The notes: generated by a model from the sequence alone, not told the origin. Counted from the stretch's first letter, positions 46,935 through 57,044 are shown. The stretch: 64,000 nucleotides of DNA from Sphingomonadales bacterium (GCA_027491235.1 JAIXWO010000026.1:186001-250000); one strand, 5' to 3'. Numbers and translations are program-made.

Positions 46935-47723
46935 CTAGCCGCAGTTGGCGTGGCCGAGCGCTTCAAGCACATCGTCCAGCCGCGCTGGATCGCCCAGAGC
47001 GATGACATCACCGCCTGAGTGGGCATTGAGCACATGCCCTGACCAGTCACACACCATGCCGCCTGCGCCTTCTATGACCGGCACGAGCGCCGCAAAGTCA
47101 TGGAGCTTGAGGCCCGCTTCCACCACAAGGTCGACATGACCGCTCGCGACGAGGCCATAATTGTAGCAATCCCCGCCATAGATAATCCGCCGTCGTGCGA
47201 CCTTCGAAGCAAGCGAGAGGAAATGGTCTGCCTCATGCGCGCTGAAGAGGTGCGGGCTGGTCGTCCCCAGCACCGCGTCATCAAGTGCACGGCACCCGCG
47301 GGTGCGCGCAGGCGCGCCATTGAAGGTCGTGGGCTGCCCGATGGCGCCGACCCAGCGTTCACCGGCAATGGGTTGGTCGATAATGCCCAGCACCGGCCAG
47401 CCATCCTGCAACAGCGCGATGAGCGTACCGAAGATGGGGCGACCGGCGACAAAGCTTGTCGTGCCGTCAATCGGGTCGAGCACCCAGACCCGGCTGGCAT
47501 CCGCGCGCTCACTGCCGAACTCCTCGCCGATGATACCATCGCGCGGGGCCTCGCTGGCCAGAAGTTTGCGCATGACCTCTTCCGCCGCGCGGTCGGCCAG
47601 GGTCACGGGGGAAGCGTCGTCTTTGGTCTCCAGCCCGAAAGCACCGCGGAAATATGGCCGGATGGCTGCACCCGCCGCGTCGGCGAGCGCATTTGCCAGC
47701 GCGAGATCGGTTTCCATGGTCAT
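46935..47723 (-). CDS. hisN: Histidinol-phosphatase, inositol-monophosphatase type
   Basis: Metal-dependent phosphatase of the IMPase fold, predicted to remove phosphate from histidinol phosphate in histidine synthesis. The 262-aa protein has the metal sites GEEFG and WVLDPIDGTTSF, and the C-terminal VEAGLKLHDFAALVPVIEGA. A plain inositol monophosphatase or CysQ role cannot be excluded, but the overall length and motif spacing fit HisN. It lies seven bases after pntB. Confidence 0.82.
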   Translation of the reverse strand: MTMETDLALANALADAAGAAIRPYFRGAFGLETKDDASPVTLADRAAEEVMRKLLASEAPRDGIIGEEFGSERADASRVWVLDPIDGTTSFVAGRPIFGTLIALLQDGWPVLGIIDQPIAGERWVGAIGQPTTFNGAPARTRGCRALDDAVLGTTSPHLFSAHEADHFLSLASKVARRRIIYGGDCYNYGLVASGHVDLVVEAGLKLHDFAALVPVIEGAGGMVCDWSGHVLNAHSGGDVIALGDPARLDDVLEALGHANCG

Positions 47724-47730
47724 CTGCGGA

Positions 47731-49146
47731 TCAGTGCTGCAGCGATTTGACGATGTCTTCGACCATCTTCTTCGCGTCCGCGAGGAGCATCATGGTTTGG
47801 TCCATGTAAAACACGTCATTGTCGACCCCGGCATAGCCGACGCCACCCATGGATCGCTTGATGAACATGATGGTCTTAGCCTTGTCCACATCGAAAACCG
47901 GCATGCCGTAGATGGGGGAGGACTTGTCGGTCTTGGCAGCGGGGTTCACCACGTCGTTTGCGCCGATAATGAAGGCAACGTCGGTCTGGGCAAATTCGCT
48001 GTTTATGTCTTCGAGTTCGAACACCTCGTCATAAGGCACGTTTGCTTCGGCCAGCAGTACGTTCATATGGCCGGGCATACGTCCAGCGACGGGATGAATA
48101 GCGTATTTTACGCGCACGCCTTCCTTTTTCAGAAGGTCGCCCATTTCGCGCAGAATGTGCTGCGCCTGCGCAACGGCCATCCCGTAGCCGGGCACGATGA
48201 TGACCTGTTCGGCTTCCTTAAGCAGGAAGGCGGCGTCTTCCGCTGAGCCGCGCTTCCAGGGGCGCTGTTCCTTGACTTCACCGCCGCTGGCCGACGCTTC
48301 CGCGCCGAACCCACCCGCGATCACGCTCAGGAAGCTGCGGTTCATCGCCTTGCACATGATGTAGCTCAGGATCGCGCCTGAGGAACCGACCAACGCGCCG
48401 GTGATGATCATCGCGCTATTTCCAAGCGTAAAGCCCATGGCCGCGGCGGCCCAGCCCGAATAGCTGTTGAGCATCGAGACGACGACCGGCATGTCCGCGC
48501 CGCCGATGGGGATGATCAGCAGGAAACCGATGAGGAAGCTGAGCGCGGTAATCGTCCAGAAAATCCAAGGGCTCTGGTCTGTCAGAAAATAGCCGATAAG
48601 CCCGAGGATCGCCGCCAGCGTGCCAAGGTTGATGATGTGACGGCCGGGCAGCATGATTGGCGCGCCCGACATATTGCCGTTGAGTTTTAGAAAGGCGATG
48701 ACCGATCCTGAGAAGGTGATCGCCCCAATCGCGATGCCAAGTCCCATCTCAATCCGGCTAACCGCGTGGATCATGCCATCGGGACCTGCGATCCCGAAGT
48801 TCGCAGGCTCAAGGAAAGCGGCTGCGGCCACCAGCACAGCGGCCAAACCAACCAACGAGTGGAACGCGGCCACGAGCTGCGGCATGTCCGTCATCGCGAT
48901 TTTGCGGGCCGTAATCCAGCCGATGCCGCCGCCAATCGCAATCGCCCCGAGAATCTCAGGCAGCGTTGCCCATTCGTGGGTCAACATTGTGGTGACAACG
49001 GCAATCAGCATCCCTGCCATGCCGAACCGGTTGCCGCGGCGCGATGTGGCTGGCGACGAAAGACCACGCAAAGCGAGGATGAAGAACACCCCGGAAAGGA
49101 GATAGGCGAGCATGACCCATGAAGGTTGTGCAGATACTGCGTGCAT
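47731..49146 (-). CDS. pntB: NAD(P) transhydrogenase subunit beta
   Basis: Membrane subunit of the proton-translocating transhydrogenase, holding the NADP(H)-binding domain. The 471-aa length is standard. The N-terminal ~260 residues hold eight or nine helices; the C-terminal domain has the NADP loop GYGMAVAQAQH and later VNPAAKTDKSSPIYGMP. The alpha subunits (pntAA/pntAB), normally adjacent, are missing in both directions here. The 168 bp upstream before the divergent DUF3429 gene holds no recognisable gene. Confidence 0.95.
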   Translation of the reverse strand: MHAVSAQPSWVMLAYLLSGVFFILALRGLSSPATSRRGNRFGMAGMLIAVVTTMLTHEWATLPEILGAIAIGGGIGWITARKIAMTDMPQLVAAFHSLVGLAAVLVAAAAFLEPANFGIAGPDGMIHAVSRIEMGLGIAIGAITFSGSVIAFLKLNGNMSGAPIMLPGRHIINLGTLAAILGLIGYFLTDQSPWIFWTITALSFLIGFLLIIPIGGADMPVVVSMLNSYSGWAAAAMGFTLGNSAMIITGALVGSSGAILSYIMCKAMNRSFLSVIAGGFGAEASASGGEVKEQRPWKRGSAEDAAFLLKEAEQVIIVPGYGMAVAQAQHILREMGDLLKKEGVRVKYAIHPVAGRMPGHMNVLLAEANVPYDEVFELEDINSEFAQTDVAFIIGANDVVNPAAKTDKSSPIYGMPVFDVDKAKTIMFIKRSMGGVGYAGVDNDVFYMDQTMMLLADAKKMVEDIVKSLQH

Positions 49147-49314
49147 GAATGTCCTGCCCCCGTTGGCGTAGCGTTGTTGTTTGGCAGAGGATTAGGGACG
49201 GCAAATCAACTTGTCACCGGTTTTTGGCGGCATGGCCCAGCAAAAGGTTCGATCGCGTCGGAATGCATCGATTCCGCTCTGCTGTGGTCCATTTGACAGG
49301 TTGAACGCACCGAC

Positions 49315-49797
49315 ATGAAAGCGCATGACCATGGCCTCATGTTTGAACAACCCGCTCTTCAACGTCGCGCGCGCCTTCTCGGCTATGCAGGGCAATTGCC
49401 GCAAGTCCTGGCGATCATTCTGCTCGCGGATCCTGAAACGCGCTGGATCGCGCTGGCAGGCGGCTATGGCTATGCGGCGTTGATTTTCAGCTTTCTGGGT
49501 GGCGTCTGGTGGGGCGTCGGCATCAGCAACCCACAGGCGCCCCGCTGGATCTATGTGGCGGCTGTCCTCCCGAGCCTGATCGGCCTTGCGACCTATGTGC
49601 CGTGGATTTTTGGCTGGGCTTGGCCTGGGCCCTCTTTGGTTGGTCTTGGGCTGTGCTTGCTCGCCAGCCCGGTGGTGGACCGGGAAATGGCCTTGAAGCT
49701 GCCCTTACCCGACGGATGGGTTCGGCTCCGGTCGCACCTGTCGGTCGGCCTAGGACTGCTCACATTGTTGCTGGCGGCGGCCGCTTTCACGCTCTAG
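49315..49797 (+). CDS. DUF3429-family membrane protein
   Basis: A 160-aa protein with four or five hydrophobic segments and the GGVWWG motif typical of the DUF3429 family. The role of the family is not known. It lies between pntB (divergent) and a tRNA-Gly gene and has no obvious operon partner. The upstream gap contains an inverted repeat CGGAAT/ATTCCG at 49259-49276. Confidence 0.8.
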   Translation: MKAHDHGLMFEQPALQRRARLLGYAGQLPQVLAIILLADPETRWIALAGGYGYAALIFSFLGGVWWGVGISNPQAPRWIYVAAVLPSLIGLATYVPWIFGWAWPGPSLVGLGLCLLASPVVDREMALKLPLPDGWVRLRSHLSVGLGLLTLLLAAAAFTL

Positions 49798-49892
49798 GCC
49801 GTCTCCGACTAGGTCGAAAAGAACTGAAACTGGTTGACGCCGGCCCGCTCGCAATGGCAATGGCGGCGCGCTCATGACGTTAGAGCATCGGC

Positions 49893-49966
49893 GCGGGTGT
49901 AGCTCAATGGTAGAGCAGAAGCCTTCCAAGCTTACGACGAGGGTTCGATTCCCTTCACCCGCTCCA
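49893..49966 (+). tRNA. tRNA-Gly(UCC)
   Basis: A 74-base cloverleaf: acceptor GCGGGTG/CACCCGC, D stem GCTC/GAGC, anticodon loop CTTCCAA (anticodon TCC), T stem GAGGG/CCCTT, discriminator T and encoded CCA. The 27/43 pair of the anticodon stem is a G-A mismatch. It reads GGA and, by wobble, GGG codons. It differs from the tRNA-Gly at 54287 at only three positions. Confidence 0.95.
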
Positions 49967-49975
49967 ACGCAGCCT

Positions 49976-52339
49976 CTAACCGCGCAGCACCGCCCCCAGC
50001 TTTGATGCCGCAGCGACAACCTTGTCGGTAATCGCCTTCAATTCCTCTTCGCCATAGCTCTTCTCATTTGGCTGGAGCGTGATTTCGACGGCGAGGGACT
50101 TTTGCCCCTCCGGCACACCTTGGCCTGCGAACTGATCGAACAGGCGGGCTGCGACGATGTTGTCCTTGTCCGCGCCCTTGATAGTGCGGACGAGGTCGCC
50201 TGCGGCCAGATCGGCCGGCACGAGGAAGGCAAAGTCGCGCTTCACGGCCTGCAGGGCAGGGGGGGTGAAGGCCGGACGCATGAAGCCGCTTCCGCGCTTG
50301 GCGGGAATGGCGTCGAGGTGGATGCCACATGCGACAACAGGCACATCAATGTCGAAGCTTTTCAGGATCGACGGGTGCAGCATGCCGAAGCTCGCGATCT
50401 GGTTCTTCGGGCCGAGCCGAAGGGTCGCCGACTGTCCGGGGTGATAGACATCGCCTGCTTCCCCCATAACTTGAAGGTTGTCGACGGGCGCACCCACGCT
50501 CTGCAGAAGCGAGAGGGCGACAGCCTTGGCGTCAAACGCGTCGAAGCTCTTGGCTTTGCCCGATGTCCATCCGCGCTCGGTCTTGTCACCTGCGAGGAGG
50601 GCGACAAGTGTGGGATGTTCGCCATCCGCCAGATAGCGGCGGCCGATCTCGAACAGGCGAACTGTGCTCGCACCGCGATCCAGATTGCGCCGCGCGGCAG
50701 AGAGCAGCCCCGGCAACAGCGACGGGCGCATGACCTTCATGTCTTCGCTGATCGGGTTTTCAAGAACCCAGGTTCCACCGCCGACCGTGGCGGCCTCCTT
50801 TTCGGAGAGGAAGGACCAGTTGATCGCTTCGTTTAGGCCGAGAGCCGCCGCAGCACGGCGTGCACGACGTTCCAGCTTCTGGAGCGGCGTCGCGGTGGGC
50901 TTGGCAACGCCATCGGCGCGCGGCAACGGGGTGGAAGGCACATTGTCGAGCCCGACCATGCGGACGACTTCCTCGACCAGATCGGCCGGGCCGTCGATAT
51001 CGCGCCGCCAGCTGGGCACCGTGACAGACGAGCCATCGACCTTGAATCCGAGTGAGGTCAGAATCTCCGCCTGCTTGTCCGCAGCAACGTCAATACCGCC
51101 CAGACGCGCACATAGGGCGGTGTCATAAGTGACGGTCTTCGCCGCCCGTGGCGGTTCTCCCGCGCGGACGATGTCGGACGCTTCACCGCCACAGATGTCT
51201 AGGATCAACTGCGTGATGATCGCAACGGCATCGTCGAGGAAGGCCGGGTCGACGCCGCGTTCAAAGCGGGTGCGCGCGTCCGAGGTGAGGGCCAGCGCCT
51301 GACCGGTCTTGGCGATCCGCTCGGGCGCGAAATAGGCGACTTCGAGCAGGACGTCAGTCGTGTCATCCGCGCAGCCTGAATGCTCGCCACCCATGATGCC
51401 GGCAATGTCGTGCACGCCTGCATCGTCGGCAATGACGGTCATATCGGCTGTCAGTGTGAAGTCCTTGCCGTTGAGCGCAGTGACGGTTTCACCGTCCTTG
51501 GCACGACGGGCAACGACGGCACCGGTCAACTTTGCAAGATCATAAGCGTGGCTCGGGCGGCCATGGTCGAGCATGACATAGTTGGTGATGTCGACCAGCG
51601 CAGAGATCGGGCGTTGCCCTGCGGCCTTCAGGCGCGCCTGCATCCAGTCCGGCGAGGCGCCGTTCGTCACGCCCTTGATGACGCGACCGTAAAAGGCGGG
51701 GCAGCCTTCGGGATCATCGGTGCGGATTTCGGTCGGGCAAGGGAAGCTGCCTGCGACGCTGGGCACGGAAAGCGGCTTCAGCGTGCCAAGGCCAGCCGCC
51801 GCCAGATCGCGCGCAATGCCGCGCACGCCCATGCAGTCCTGCCGGTTGGGCGTGATGGCGACGTCAATCACGGCATCGTCGAGTTTTGCGTAATCGGCAA
51901 AGGCGGTGCCGACGGGCGCATCGGCGGGCAATTCGATGATGCCGTCATGGTCATCACCCAGCTCCAGCTCCCGCGTCGAACACATCATGCCGTTCGATTC
52001 AACACCGCGGATAGCGGCCTTGCGCAGCACCATGCCGTTGGCGGGCACAACCGCGCCTTCGATGCCGAATACGCCGACCAGACCTGCCCGCGCATTGGGC
52101 GCGCCGCAGACGACCTGCAGCGGGCCATTGCCGGCATCGACCGTCAGCACCTGAAGCTTGTCTGCCTGCGGGTGGCGGTCCGCCGTAAGAACCTTGGCGA
52201 CGGTGAAGCCCTTGAGGCGTTCTGCCGGGTTTTCGATGCCTTCGACCTCAAGGCCTATGCGGTTAAGCACATCGGCGACGTCTTGAATGGTCGCTTCCGT
52301 ATCGAGATGGGCCTTCAGCCAGCTGAGGGAGAACTTCAT
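49976..52339 (-). CDS. pheT: Phenylalanine-tRNA ligase beta subunit
   Basis: Large subunit of the heterotetrameric synthetase. It has 787 aa. Starting at [12 protein letters not shown], it has the EMAP-like tRNA-binding domain (about residues 40-150), B3/B4 editing domain ([16 protein letters not shown]), B5 and the core domain, and a C-terminal FDX-ACB anticodon-binding domain ([10 protein letters not shown]). It overlaps pheS by ATGA at 52336-52339. The gene ends ten bases from the tRNA-Gly(UCC) on the opposite strand. Confidence 0.97.
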   Translation of the reverse strand: MKFSLSWLKAHLDTEATIQDVADVLNRIGLEVEGIENPAERLKGFTVAKVLTADRHPQADKLQVLTVDAGNGPLQVVCGAPNARAGLVGVFGIEGAVVPANGMVLRKAAIRGVESNGMMCSTRELELGDDHDGIIELPADAPVGTAFADYAKLDDAVIDVAITPNRQDCMGVRGIARDLAAAGLGTLKPLSVPSVAGSFPCPTEIRTDDPEGCPAFYGRVIKGVTNGASPDWMQARLKAAGQRPISALVDITNYVMLDHGRPSHAYDLAKLTGAVVARRAKDGETVTALNGKDFTLTADMTVIADDAGVHDIAGIMGGEHSGCADDTTDVLLEVAYFAPERIAKTGQALALTSDARTRFERGVDPAFLDDAVAIITQLILDICGGEASDIVRAGEPPRAAKTVTYDTALCARLGGIDVAADKQAEILTSLGFKVDGSSVTVPSWRRDIDGPADLVEEVVRMVGLDNVPSTPLPRADGVAKPTATPLQKLERRARRAAAALGLNEAINWSFLSEKEAATVGGGTWVLENPISEDMKVMRPSLLPGLLSAARRNLDRGASTVRLFEIGRRYLADGEHPTLVALLAGDKTERGWTSGKAKSFDAFDAKAVALSLLQSVGAPVDNLQVMGEAGDVYHPGQSATLRLGPKNQIASFGMLHPSILKSFDIDVPVVACGIHLDAIPAKRGSGFMRPAFTPPALQAVKRDFAFLVPADLAAGDLVRTIKGADKDNIVAARLFDQFAGQGVPEGQKSLAVEITLQPNEKSYGEEELKAITDKVVAAASKLGAVLRG

Positions 52340-53418
52340 GCGCCGACTCCTCCGCTGAGCGTGGGCACATCGAGGGCCGCAAATCCATAGTGCTTGAGCC
52401 AGCGCAGATCACCGTCGAAGAAGGCGCGCAAATCATCCATCCCGTATTTGAGCATGGCGAGCCGGTCGACGCCGGTGCCAAAGGCAAAGCCCTGATATTC
52501 ATTGGGGTCGAGCCCGCACGCTTCGATCACGCGCGGGTGGACCATGCCGGAGCCGAGCACTTCCATCCAGCCTTCGGACCCGCCGATCACGCGCTTGCCG
52601 TTGACGACGGTGTAGCCGACATCGACCTCTGCGCTTGGTTCGGTGAAAGGGAAATAGCTCGGGCGCAGGCGCAGGACGACGTCTTCGCGCTCGAAGAAGG
52701 CCTTGAGGAAGGTTTCCAGCGTCCATTTCAGGTGGCCGAGGTGAATGCCCTTGTCGATGACGAGGCCTTCGATCTGGTGGAACATTGGCGTGTGCGTCGC
52801 GTCGCTGTCCGACCGGTAGACGCGGCCCGGCGCAATGATGCGAATGGGCGGCTTCTGATTAAGCATCGTACGGATCTGCACCGGCGAGGTGTGCGTGCGC
52901 AGCAGCATCTTCTTACCATCCACCGCCTTGTCGTCGGGGAAGTAGAAGGTGTCGTGCATCGCGCGCGCCGGATGCGTTTCTGGAATGTTGAGCGCGGTGA
53001 AATTGTGCCAGTCGTCCTCGATCTCAGGACCTTCGGCGACCGCAAAGCCCATGTCGGCGAAAATCTCGGCGAGTTCGTCCATCACCTGGCTGACCGGGTG
53101 AACGGAGCCTTGCGGCGCGTCCGGCGCAGGCAGGGTCATGTCGAACCGCTCGGTCGCCAAGCGCGCGTCGAGGGCAGCGCCTTCCAGCGCGGACTTCTTT
53201 GACGTGATGGCCGCCGTCACCGCTTCGCGCAGGCCATTGATCGCGGGTCCCTGCACCTGCCGCTCTTCCGGAGACATCTGCCCCAGGGTTTTGAGCAAGG
53301 CAGAGATGCTGCCTTGCTTGCCCAGCAGATCAATGCGGACAGCCTCTACGGCGTCGAGCGTGGCGGCCGCGTCAATGGCGCTGATGGCTTGCGATTGGAG
53401 TGTTGCGATATCGGTCAT
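52336..53418 (-). CDS. pheS: Phenylalanine-tRNA ligase alpha subunit
   Basis: Catalytic class II subunit that attaches phenylalanine to tRNA-Phe. I chose [10 protein letters not shown] (ATG at 53418), giving 360 aa; the open frame extends 12 codons upstream through a hairpin region. The N-terminal coiled coil is followed by class II motifs: [34 protein letters not shown] and [14 protein letters not shown]. It lies 76 bp after rplT with a long hairpin in that leader, which may control expression. Confidence 0.97.
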   Translation of the reverse strand: MTDIATLQSQAISAIDAAATLDAVEAVRIDLLGKQGSISALLKTLGQMSPEERQVQGPAINGLREAVTAAITSKKSALEGAALDARLATERFDMTLPAPDAPQGSVHPVSQVMDELAEIFADMGFAVAEGPEIEDDWHNFTALNIPETHPARAMHDTFYFPDDKAVDGKKMLLRTHTSPVQIRTMLNQKPPIRIIAPGRVYRSDSDATHTPMFHQIEGLVIDKGIHLGHLKWTLETFLKAFFEREDVVLRLRPSYFPFTEPSAEVDVGYTVVNGKRVIGGSEGWMEVLGSGMVHPRVIEACGLDPNEYQGFAFGTGVDRLAMLKYGMDDLRAFFDGDLRWLKHYGFAALDVPTLSGGVGA

Positions 53419-53433
53419 GGGTTCGCCTGATAA

Positions 53434-53474
53434 GCAAATGGGCGCGAACGGCAATGCCGCTCACGCCCATTTGC
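53434..53474 (-). promoter_or_regulatory. Long stem-loop in the rplT-pheS intergenic leader
   Basis: Perfect 11-bp arms GCAAATGGGCG (53434-53444) and CGCCCATTTGC (53464-53474) enclose a second stem (53446-53452 with 53456-53462) that pairs with one wobble on the minus strand. The whole element is a nearly continuous ~20-bp hairpin with a three-base loop. There is no U tract right after it on the minus strand, so it is more likely an attenuator-like or RNA-processing element than a simple terminator. It ends 16 bases before the pheS start codon. Confidence 0.55.
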
Positions 53475-53494
53475 GCATTATCGAAATTCGGCTG

Positions 53495-53860
53495 TTAGGC
53501 TGCCTGAGGCAGCGCCGCCTTCGCCTGCGCGATGATGGTGCTAAACGAAGCGCCTTCATTCATGGCGAGATCGGCCAGAACCTTGCGGTCCAGTTCGACA
53601 CCGGCGAGCTTCAGGCCATGCATGAACTGACCATAGGTCAGGCCTTCTGCACGGACAGCGGCGTTGATACGCTGGATCCAAAGCGCGCGGAACGTGCGCT
53701 TCTTCGCCTTACGGTCGCGATAAGCATACTGGCCGGCCTTTTCGACGGCCTGACGTGCGATGCGAATCGTGTTCTTACGACGACCAAAATAGCCCTTGGC
53801 GTCCTTCAGGATGCGCTTGTGCTTGGCGTGCGTGGTCGTACCGCGCTTGATGCGTGACAT
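53495..53860 (-). CDS. rplT: 50S ribosomal protein L20
   Basis: Binds 23S rRNA early in large-subunit assembly; in some bacteria also represses its own operon. It has 121 aa, highly basic, starting [18 protein letters not shown] and containing [17 protein letters not shown]. It follows rpmI by 13 bp. infC, which often precedes rpmI, is not present. Confidence 0.97.
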   Translation of the reverse strand: MSRIKRGTTTHAKHKRILKDAKGYFGRRKNTIRIARQAVEKAGQYAYRDRKAKKRTFRALWIQRINAAVRAEGLTYGQFMHGLKLAGVELDRKVLADLAMNEGASFSTIIAQAKAALPQAA

Positions 53861-53873
53861 AGTCTAGCGCTCC

Positions 53874-54077
53874 TTACTTCAGGCCGTAGGGGGCCCAGGC
53901 CTTGACCGTCGCCGTATCGGCGCTGGACAGGACTGACGTGCCACGATTCTGGCGGATATACTTGCCGTTGTGGCTGATAAGGCGGTGGCGCTTACCGGCG
54001 ACGCCGTGCTTCAACTTTCCAGTTGCGGTGAGAGTGAAGCGCTTCTTAACGCCACTCTTGGTCTTCAGTTTGGGCAT
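53874..54077 (-). CDS. rpmI: 50S ribosomal protein L35
   Basis: A 67-aa basic ribosomal protein beginning MPKLKTKSGVKKRF, with GKLKHGVAGKRH. It is the first gene of the rpmI-rplT-pheST set, with AAAGGA upstream. The 209 bp before it (54078-54286) contains no gene and leads to the divergent tRNA-Gly(CCC). Confidence 0.97.
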   Translation of the reverse strand: MPKLKTKSGVKKRFTLTATGKLKHGVAGKRHRLISHNGKYIRQNRGTSVLSSADTATVKAWAPYGLK

Positions 54078-54286
54078 TTTCGTCCTTTCGAATTCGACGA
54101 TTTCGCATCAGCCATGGCAGCCCTTTCAGCCAGGCCGATCGCATTACAATCGTGCGGAAGGCGCTGGCTTTATGCAGGGAGAGCAAAAAAGGCAACCCCG
54201 CTGCCGCAAAACGGCGCAATCAAACCAACCATTCGATTGACCGCGGTGCTATGCTTATGCCATTCGCGCCGCTCATCGCACGTCGC

Positions 54287-54360
54287 GCGGGTGTAGCTCA
54301 ATGGTAGAGCAGAAGCTTCCCAAGCTTAAGACGAGGGTTCGATTCCCTTCACCCGCTCCA
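54287..54360 (+). tRNA. tRNA-Gly(CCC)
   Basis: A 74-base cloverleaf with acceptor GCGGGTG/CACCCGC, anticodon loop TTCCCAA (anticodon CCC), T stem GAGGG/CCCTT, discriminator T and encoded CCA. It reads GGG codons only. The same G-A mismatch at 27/43 occurs as in the UCC copy. It is 71/74 identical to that copy, pointing to duplication with a change in the anticodon. Confidence 0.95.
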
Positions 54361-54386
54361 TTTCTCTGCAGTTAAGGCTTACCCTC

Positions 54387-55646
54387 TCAGGCTCGAACCA
54401 TGTCCTCGGGCTCTTGCTGCATGACGGGCAAGCATCCATCTTCATGAAAGACGCAACTGCGGTTCCGGCCGCCGACTTTGGCACTGTACATGGCTTGATC
54501 GGCCATGCTGATGGCCTGGTGTAGGCCAACATCTTCTGACCACCCTGCGATCCCGAAGGAACCACTGACCGACATGTCGCGTGGCCAGTATGATGGGCGC
54601 TCACGGTGGAGCCGGGCTCGGATAACTTCTGCTGTTTCTGTGGCGTGCTCAAGGGAGCAATTGGACAGAAGCAGGATGAACTCTTCTCCACCCCAGCGCG
54701 CAACGGCGCCGTCTCCCCGACCAATGAGCGACCTTGGGCCGGTGACTTCCTGGATCAGGGCCGCGGTGGATTTGAGCACTTCGTCGCCCATCGGGTGCCC
54801 GTAACCGTCATTGATGGATTTAAAGTGGTCGAGGTCGACAAGAATGATGGCCAGCTTTGCGTCATTCCCTCCGATCAACCTCATTTCCTCAGCCGCCGCT
54901 TCAAACGCCCGGCGGTTCAACAGCCCGGTCAGGCTGTCACGGTTTGCAACAAATTCCGCCTTCTTCAACGCAATGCTGAGCTGGTCGGCCAGCAGCTCGT
55001 TCTCCAATTGCGTTCGGACAATCAGGCGGGTCTGGGTGCGGACAACGTTTGTGAGCGTCAACGCGACGGGAACAAGGGCAATTGTCGCAATCGTCGGGAT
55101 CAAGCCGATAACGTCGCTATGCCAGAGGGATACGGGCACAAGTACAAGCTCCAGCCCGGCCAAAAACGGCAATGCAAAACGCCGCTGGTCTGCACAGACA
55201 ACACAGGTGATCATCGCCGACGCAATGATCACGACGCAAACGAACATCGATTCGATATTTGTTCCGAGCGTTTGAGCGACGGGCGCCATCATCGCACCCC
55301 AGAGACCACCAGAAACAATGGAAAGGACCTGGTAGAGCCGGATCGCCCTGGACGCGTCGTCAGTTTTGAGGTCGCGCTCGATCTTCCCCGCTGTGAGCCA
55401 CATGGCAACTAGAACGGCTGTGGCCAAAAGCACAATCAGCGCAAGCGGCTGCCAATTGTCGAGGCTGAGTCCGCAGAGCCCTATCAGAAAAAACGGCACG
55501 ATATTGGCGAACGAGGCTGTTTTGATGCCCTTCAGAAAGTTCTGAAGCGTGACCCTGTCAATGTCGCTTTCGCTGACAGACACCGGCACAGGCGTCGTGG
55601 CCGCAATGGCCGCCTCGAGTGATTTTGCGGTACCAAACATTTCCAT
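54387..55646 (-). CDS. Membrane-bound GGDEF diguanylate cyclase
   Basis: Makes the second messenger c-di-GMP from GTP. Six hydrophobic segments lie between residues ~45 and ~200, then a short coiled coil (~205-235), then a GGDEF domain with metal Asp271 (VDLDHFK) and the active GGEEF at 319-323. The inhibitory I-site, normally RxxD just before, reads R310-G-D-G, so the Asp is one place early and the site may not bind product. The N-terminal sensor is of the membrane type but I cannot name it. It lies just after the tRNA-Gly on the opposite strand. Confidence 0.9.
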   Translation of the reverse strand: MEMFGTAKSLEAAIAATTPVPVSVSESDIDRVTLQNFLKGIKTASFANIVPFFLIGLCGLSLDNWQPLALIVLLATAVLVAMWLTAGKIERDLKTDDASRAIRLYQVLSIVSGGLWGAMMAPVAQTLGTNIESMFVCVVIIASAMITCVVCADQRRFALPFLAGLELVLVPVSLWHSDVIGLIPTIATIALVPVALTLTNVVRTQTRLIVRTQLENELLADQLSIALKKAEFVANRDSLTGLLNRRAFEAAAEEMRLIGGNDAKLAIILVDLDHFKSINDGYGHPMGDEVLKSTAALIQEVTGPRSLIGRGDGAVARWGGEEFILLLSNCSLEHATETAEVIRARLHRERPSYWPRDMSVSGSFGIAGWSEDVGLHQAISMADQAMYSAKVGGRNRSCVFHEDGCLPVMQQEPEDMVRA

Positions 55647-55805
55647 CGGTGAAGTCCACGCGCCCCAAATTGGATGTGACCTTCATGACTTAGAAAGGTT
55701 AAGTTCCGGTGCTTTTCTGTCCAAAAGAGTGCGGTGTTTTTCAGATCGCATTGTAAGGGCTGGGTGTGCCGTTGATGCGGGAAGAGTTGAGGGGCTGTTT
55801 TGACC

Positions 55806-57044
55806 ATGGAAAAGTCGGTGACCTCCGAGAAGGCCAATGGGATCCCCGCGTCGATTAAATTTGTGCTGGCGACGATACTCATCAACGCCATCGGCTTTGG
55901 CATTATAACGCCGGTGCTGCCGGAATTGATCATGGAACTGGGCCATTCCGACTTGTCGGAGGCGACGGCCATCGGGGGGACATTGTCGCTGCTCTATGCT
56001 GCAACACAATTTGTGTGCGGACCTTTGGCGGGCAATCTCTCTGACCGATTTGGCAGGCGCCCCGTCTTGCTCGGGTCGCTCTTTGGTTTTTCGGTCGATT
56101 TTCTGATCCTGGCCTTCGCGCCCACGCTCACCTGGCTTTATGTCGGACGCTTCATGTCGGGCGTCTTCGGCGCTTCAAATGCGCCTGCCCAATCGGCGAT
56201 TGCCGATGCGACCGCGCCGGAGGATCGCCCGCGGCTGTTTGGACTGATCGGGGCGGCGTTCGGCATTGGGTTCGTCATTGGACCCGTCATTGGCGGTGTG
56301 CTGGGCGAATTCGGGCACCGTGTGCCCTTCTTTGCGGCGGCGGCCTTGGCGGCTGCCAATTGCATTTATGGCTTTCTCGTCTTCCCAGAGACAATGGCTC
56401 CTGAAAACCGGCGCACCTTCCAATGGCGCCGCGCCAACCCAGTCGGCGCGCTGCTCAACATCCGTAAGTTGCCTGGCATCCTGCCACTCGCCGTCGTCTA
56501 TTTCCTTTGGCAAGTCGCCAGCCTTATCTACCCGATGACCTGGAACTTTTTTGCTTACGGCCGCTATGGCTGGTCATCGGCGATGGTCGGCGCGTCCCTA
56601 TCCGCGGTCGGGCTCTCGATGGCGCTGGTGCAGACTTTCCTGACAGGCCGCGCCGTGCATCGGTTCGGCGAACGCCAGACCGCGCAAGTCGGCATCGCGT
56701 TTGGGGCGCTGGCGATGACAGCTTATGTCTTTATCCCCAATGGTTGGCTTGGTTTCGCCGCCATACCTTTGCTCGCCATGCAAAGCCTTGCCCAGCCAGC
56801 ATTGACGGCCATGCTATCACGCCGCGCCACGGCAGATACGCAGGGGGAGGTGCAGGGCTTTGCCTCCAGCGTCATGGCCTTGGGGGCGATTGTCGCACCA
56901 CTTCTATTCAACCCCTTGCTGGCTTGGTTCACAAGCCCAAGTGCACCTTTCATTTTCTGGGGTGCGGCCTTTGCCGTCGCAGCGACGTTTGCCGTCATGG
57001 CTCTGATCGTCCTCAGCGTCGTCAGGCCGACGGAGCGGCGCTAA
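55806..57044 (+). CDS. MFS transporter, TCR/Tet-like (DHA1 drug:H+ antiporter)
   Basis: A 12-helix membrane transporter of 412 aa. The motif A loop GNLSDRFGRRPVLL is between helices 2 and 3, and GAAFGIGFVIGPVIGG matches motif C of antiporters. This pattern is found in tetracycline and multidrug exporters, but the substrate is not determined by sequence alone. I use the ATG at 55806; a TTG at 55800 has better spacing to GAGGGG and is possible. No repressor gene lies next to it. Its stop overlaps the convergent cinA-like stop (CTAA at 57041-57044). Confidence 0.85.
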   Translation: MEKSVTSEKANGIPASIKFVLATILINAIGFGIITPVLPELIMELGHSDLSEATAIGGTLSLLYAATQFVCGPLAGNLSDRFGRRPVLLGSLFGFSVDFLILAFAPTLTWLYVGRFMSGVFGASNAPAQSAIADATAPEDRPRLFGLIGAAFGIGFVIGPVIGGVLGEFGHRVPFFAAAALAAANCIYGFLVFPETMAPENRRTFQWRRANPVGALLNIRKLPGILPLAVVYFLWQVASLIYPMTWNFFAYGRYGWSSAMVGASLSAVGLSMALVQTFLTGRAVHRFGERQTAQVGIAFGALAMTAYVFIPNGWLGFAAIPLLAMQSLAQPALTAMLSRRATADTQGEVQGFASSVMALGAIVAPLLFNPLLAWFTSPSAPFIFWGAAFAVAATFAVMALIVLSVVRPTERR

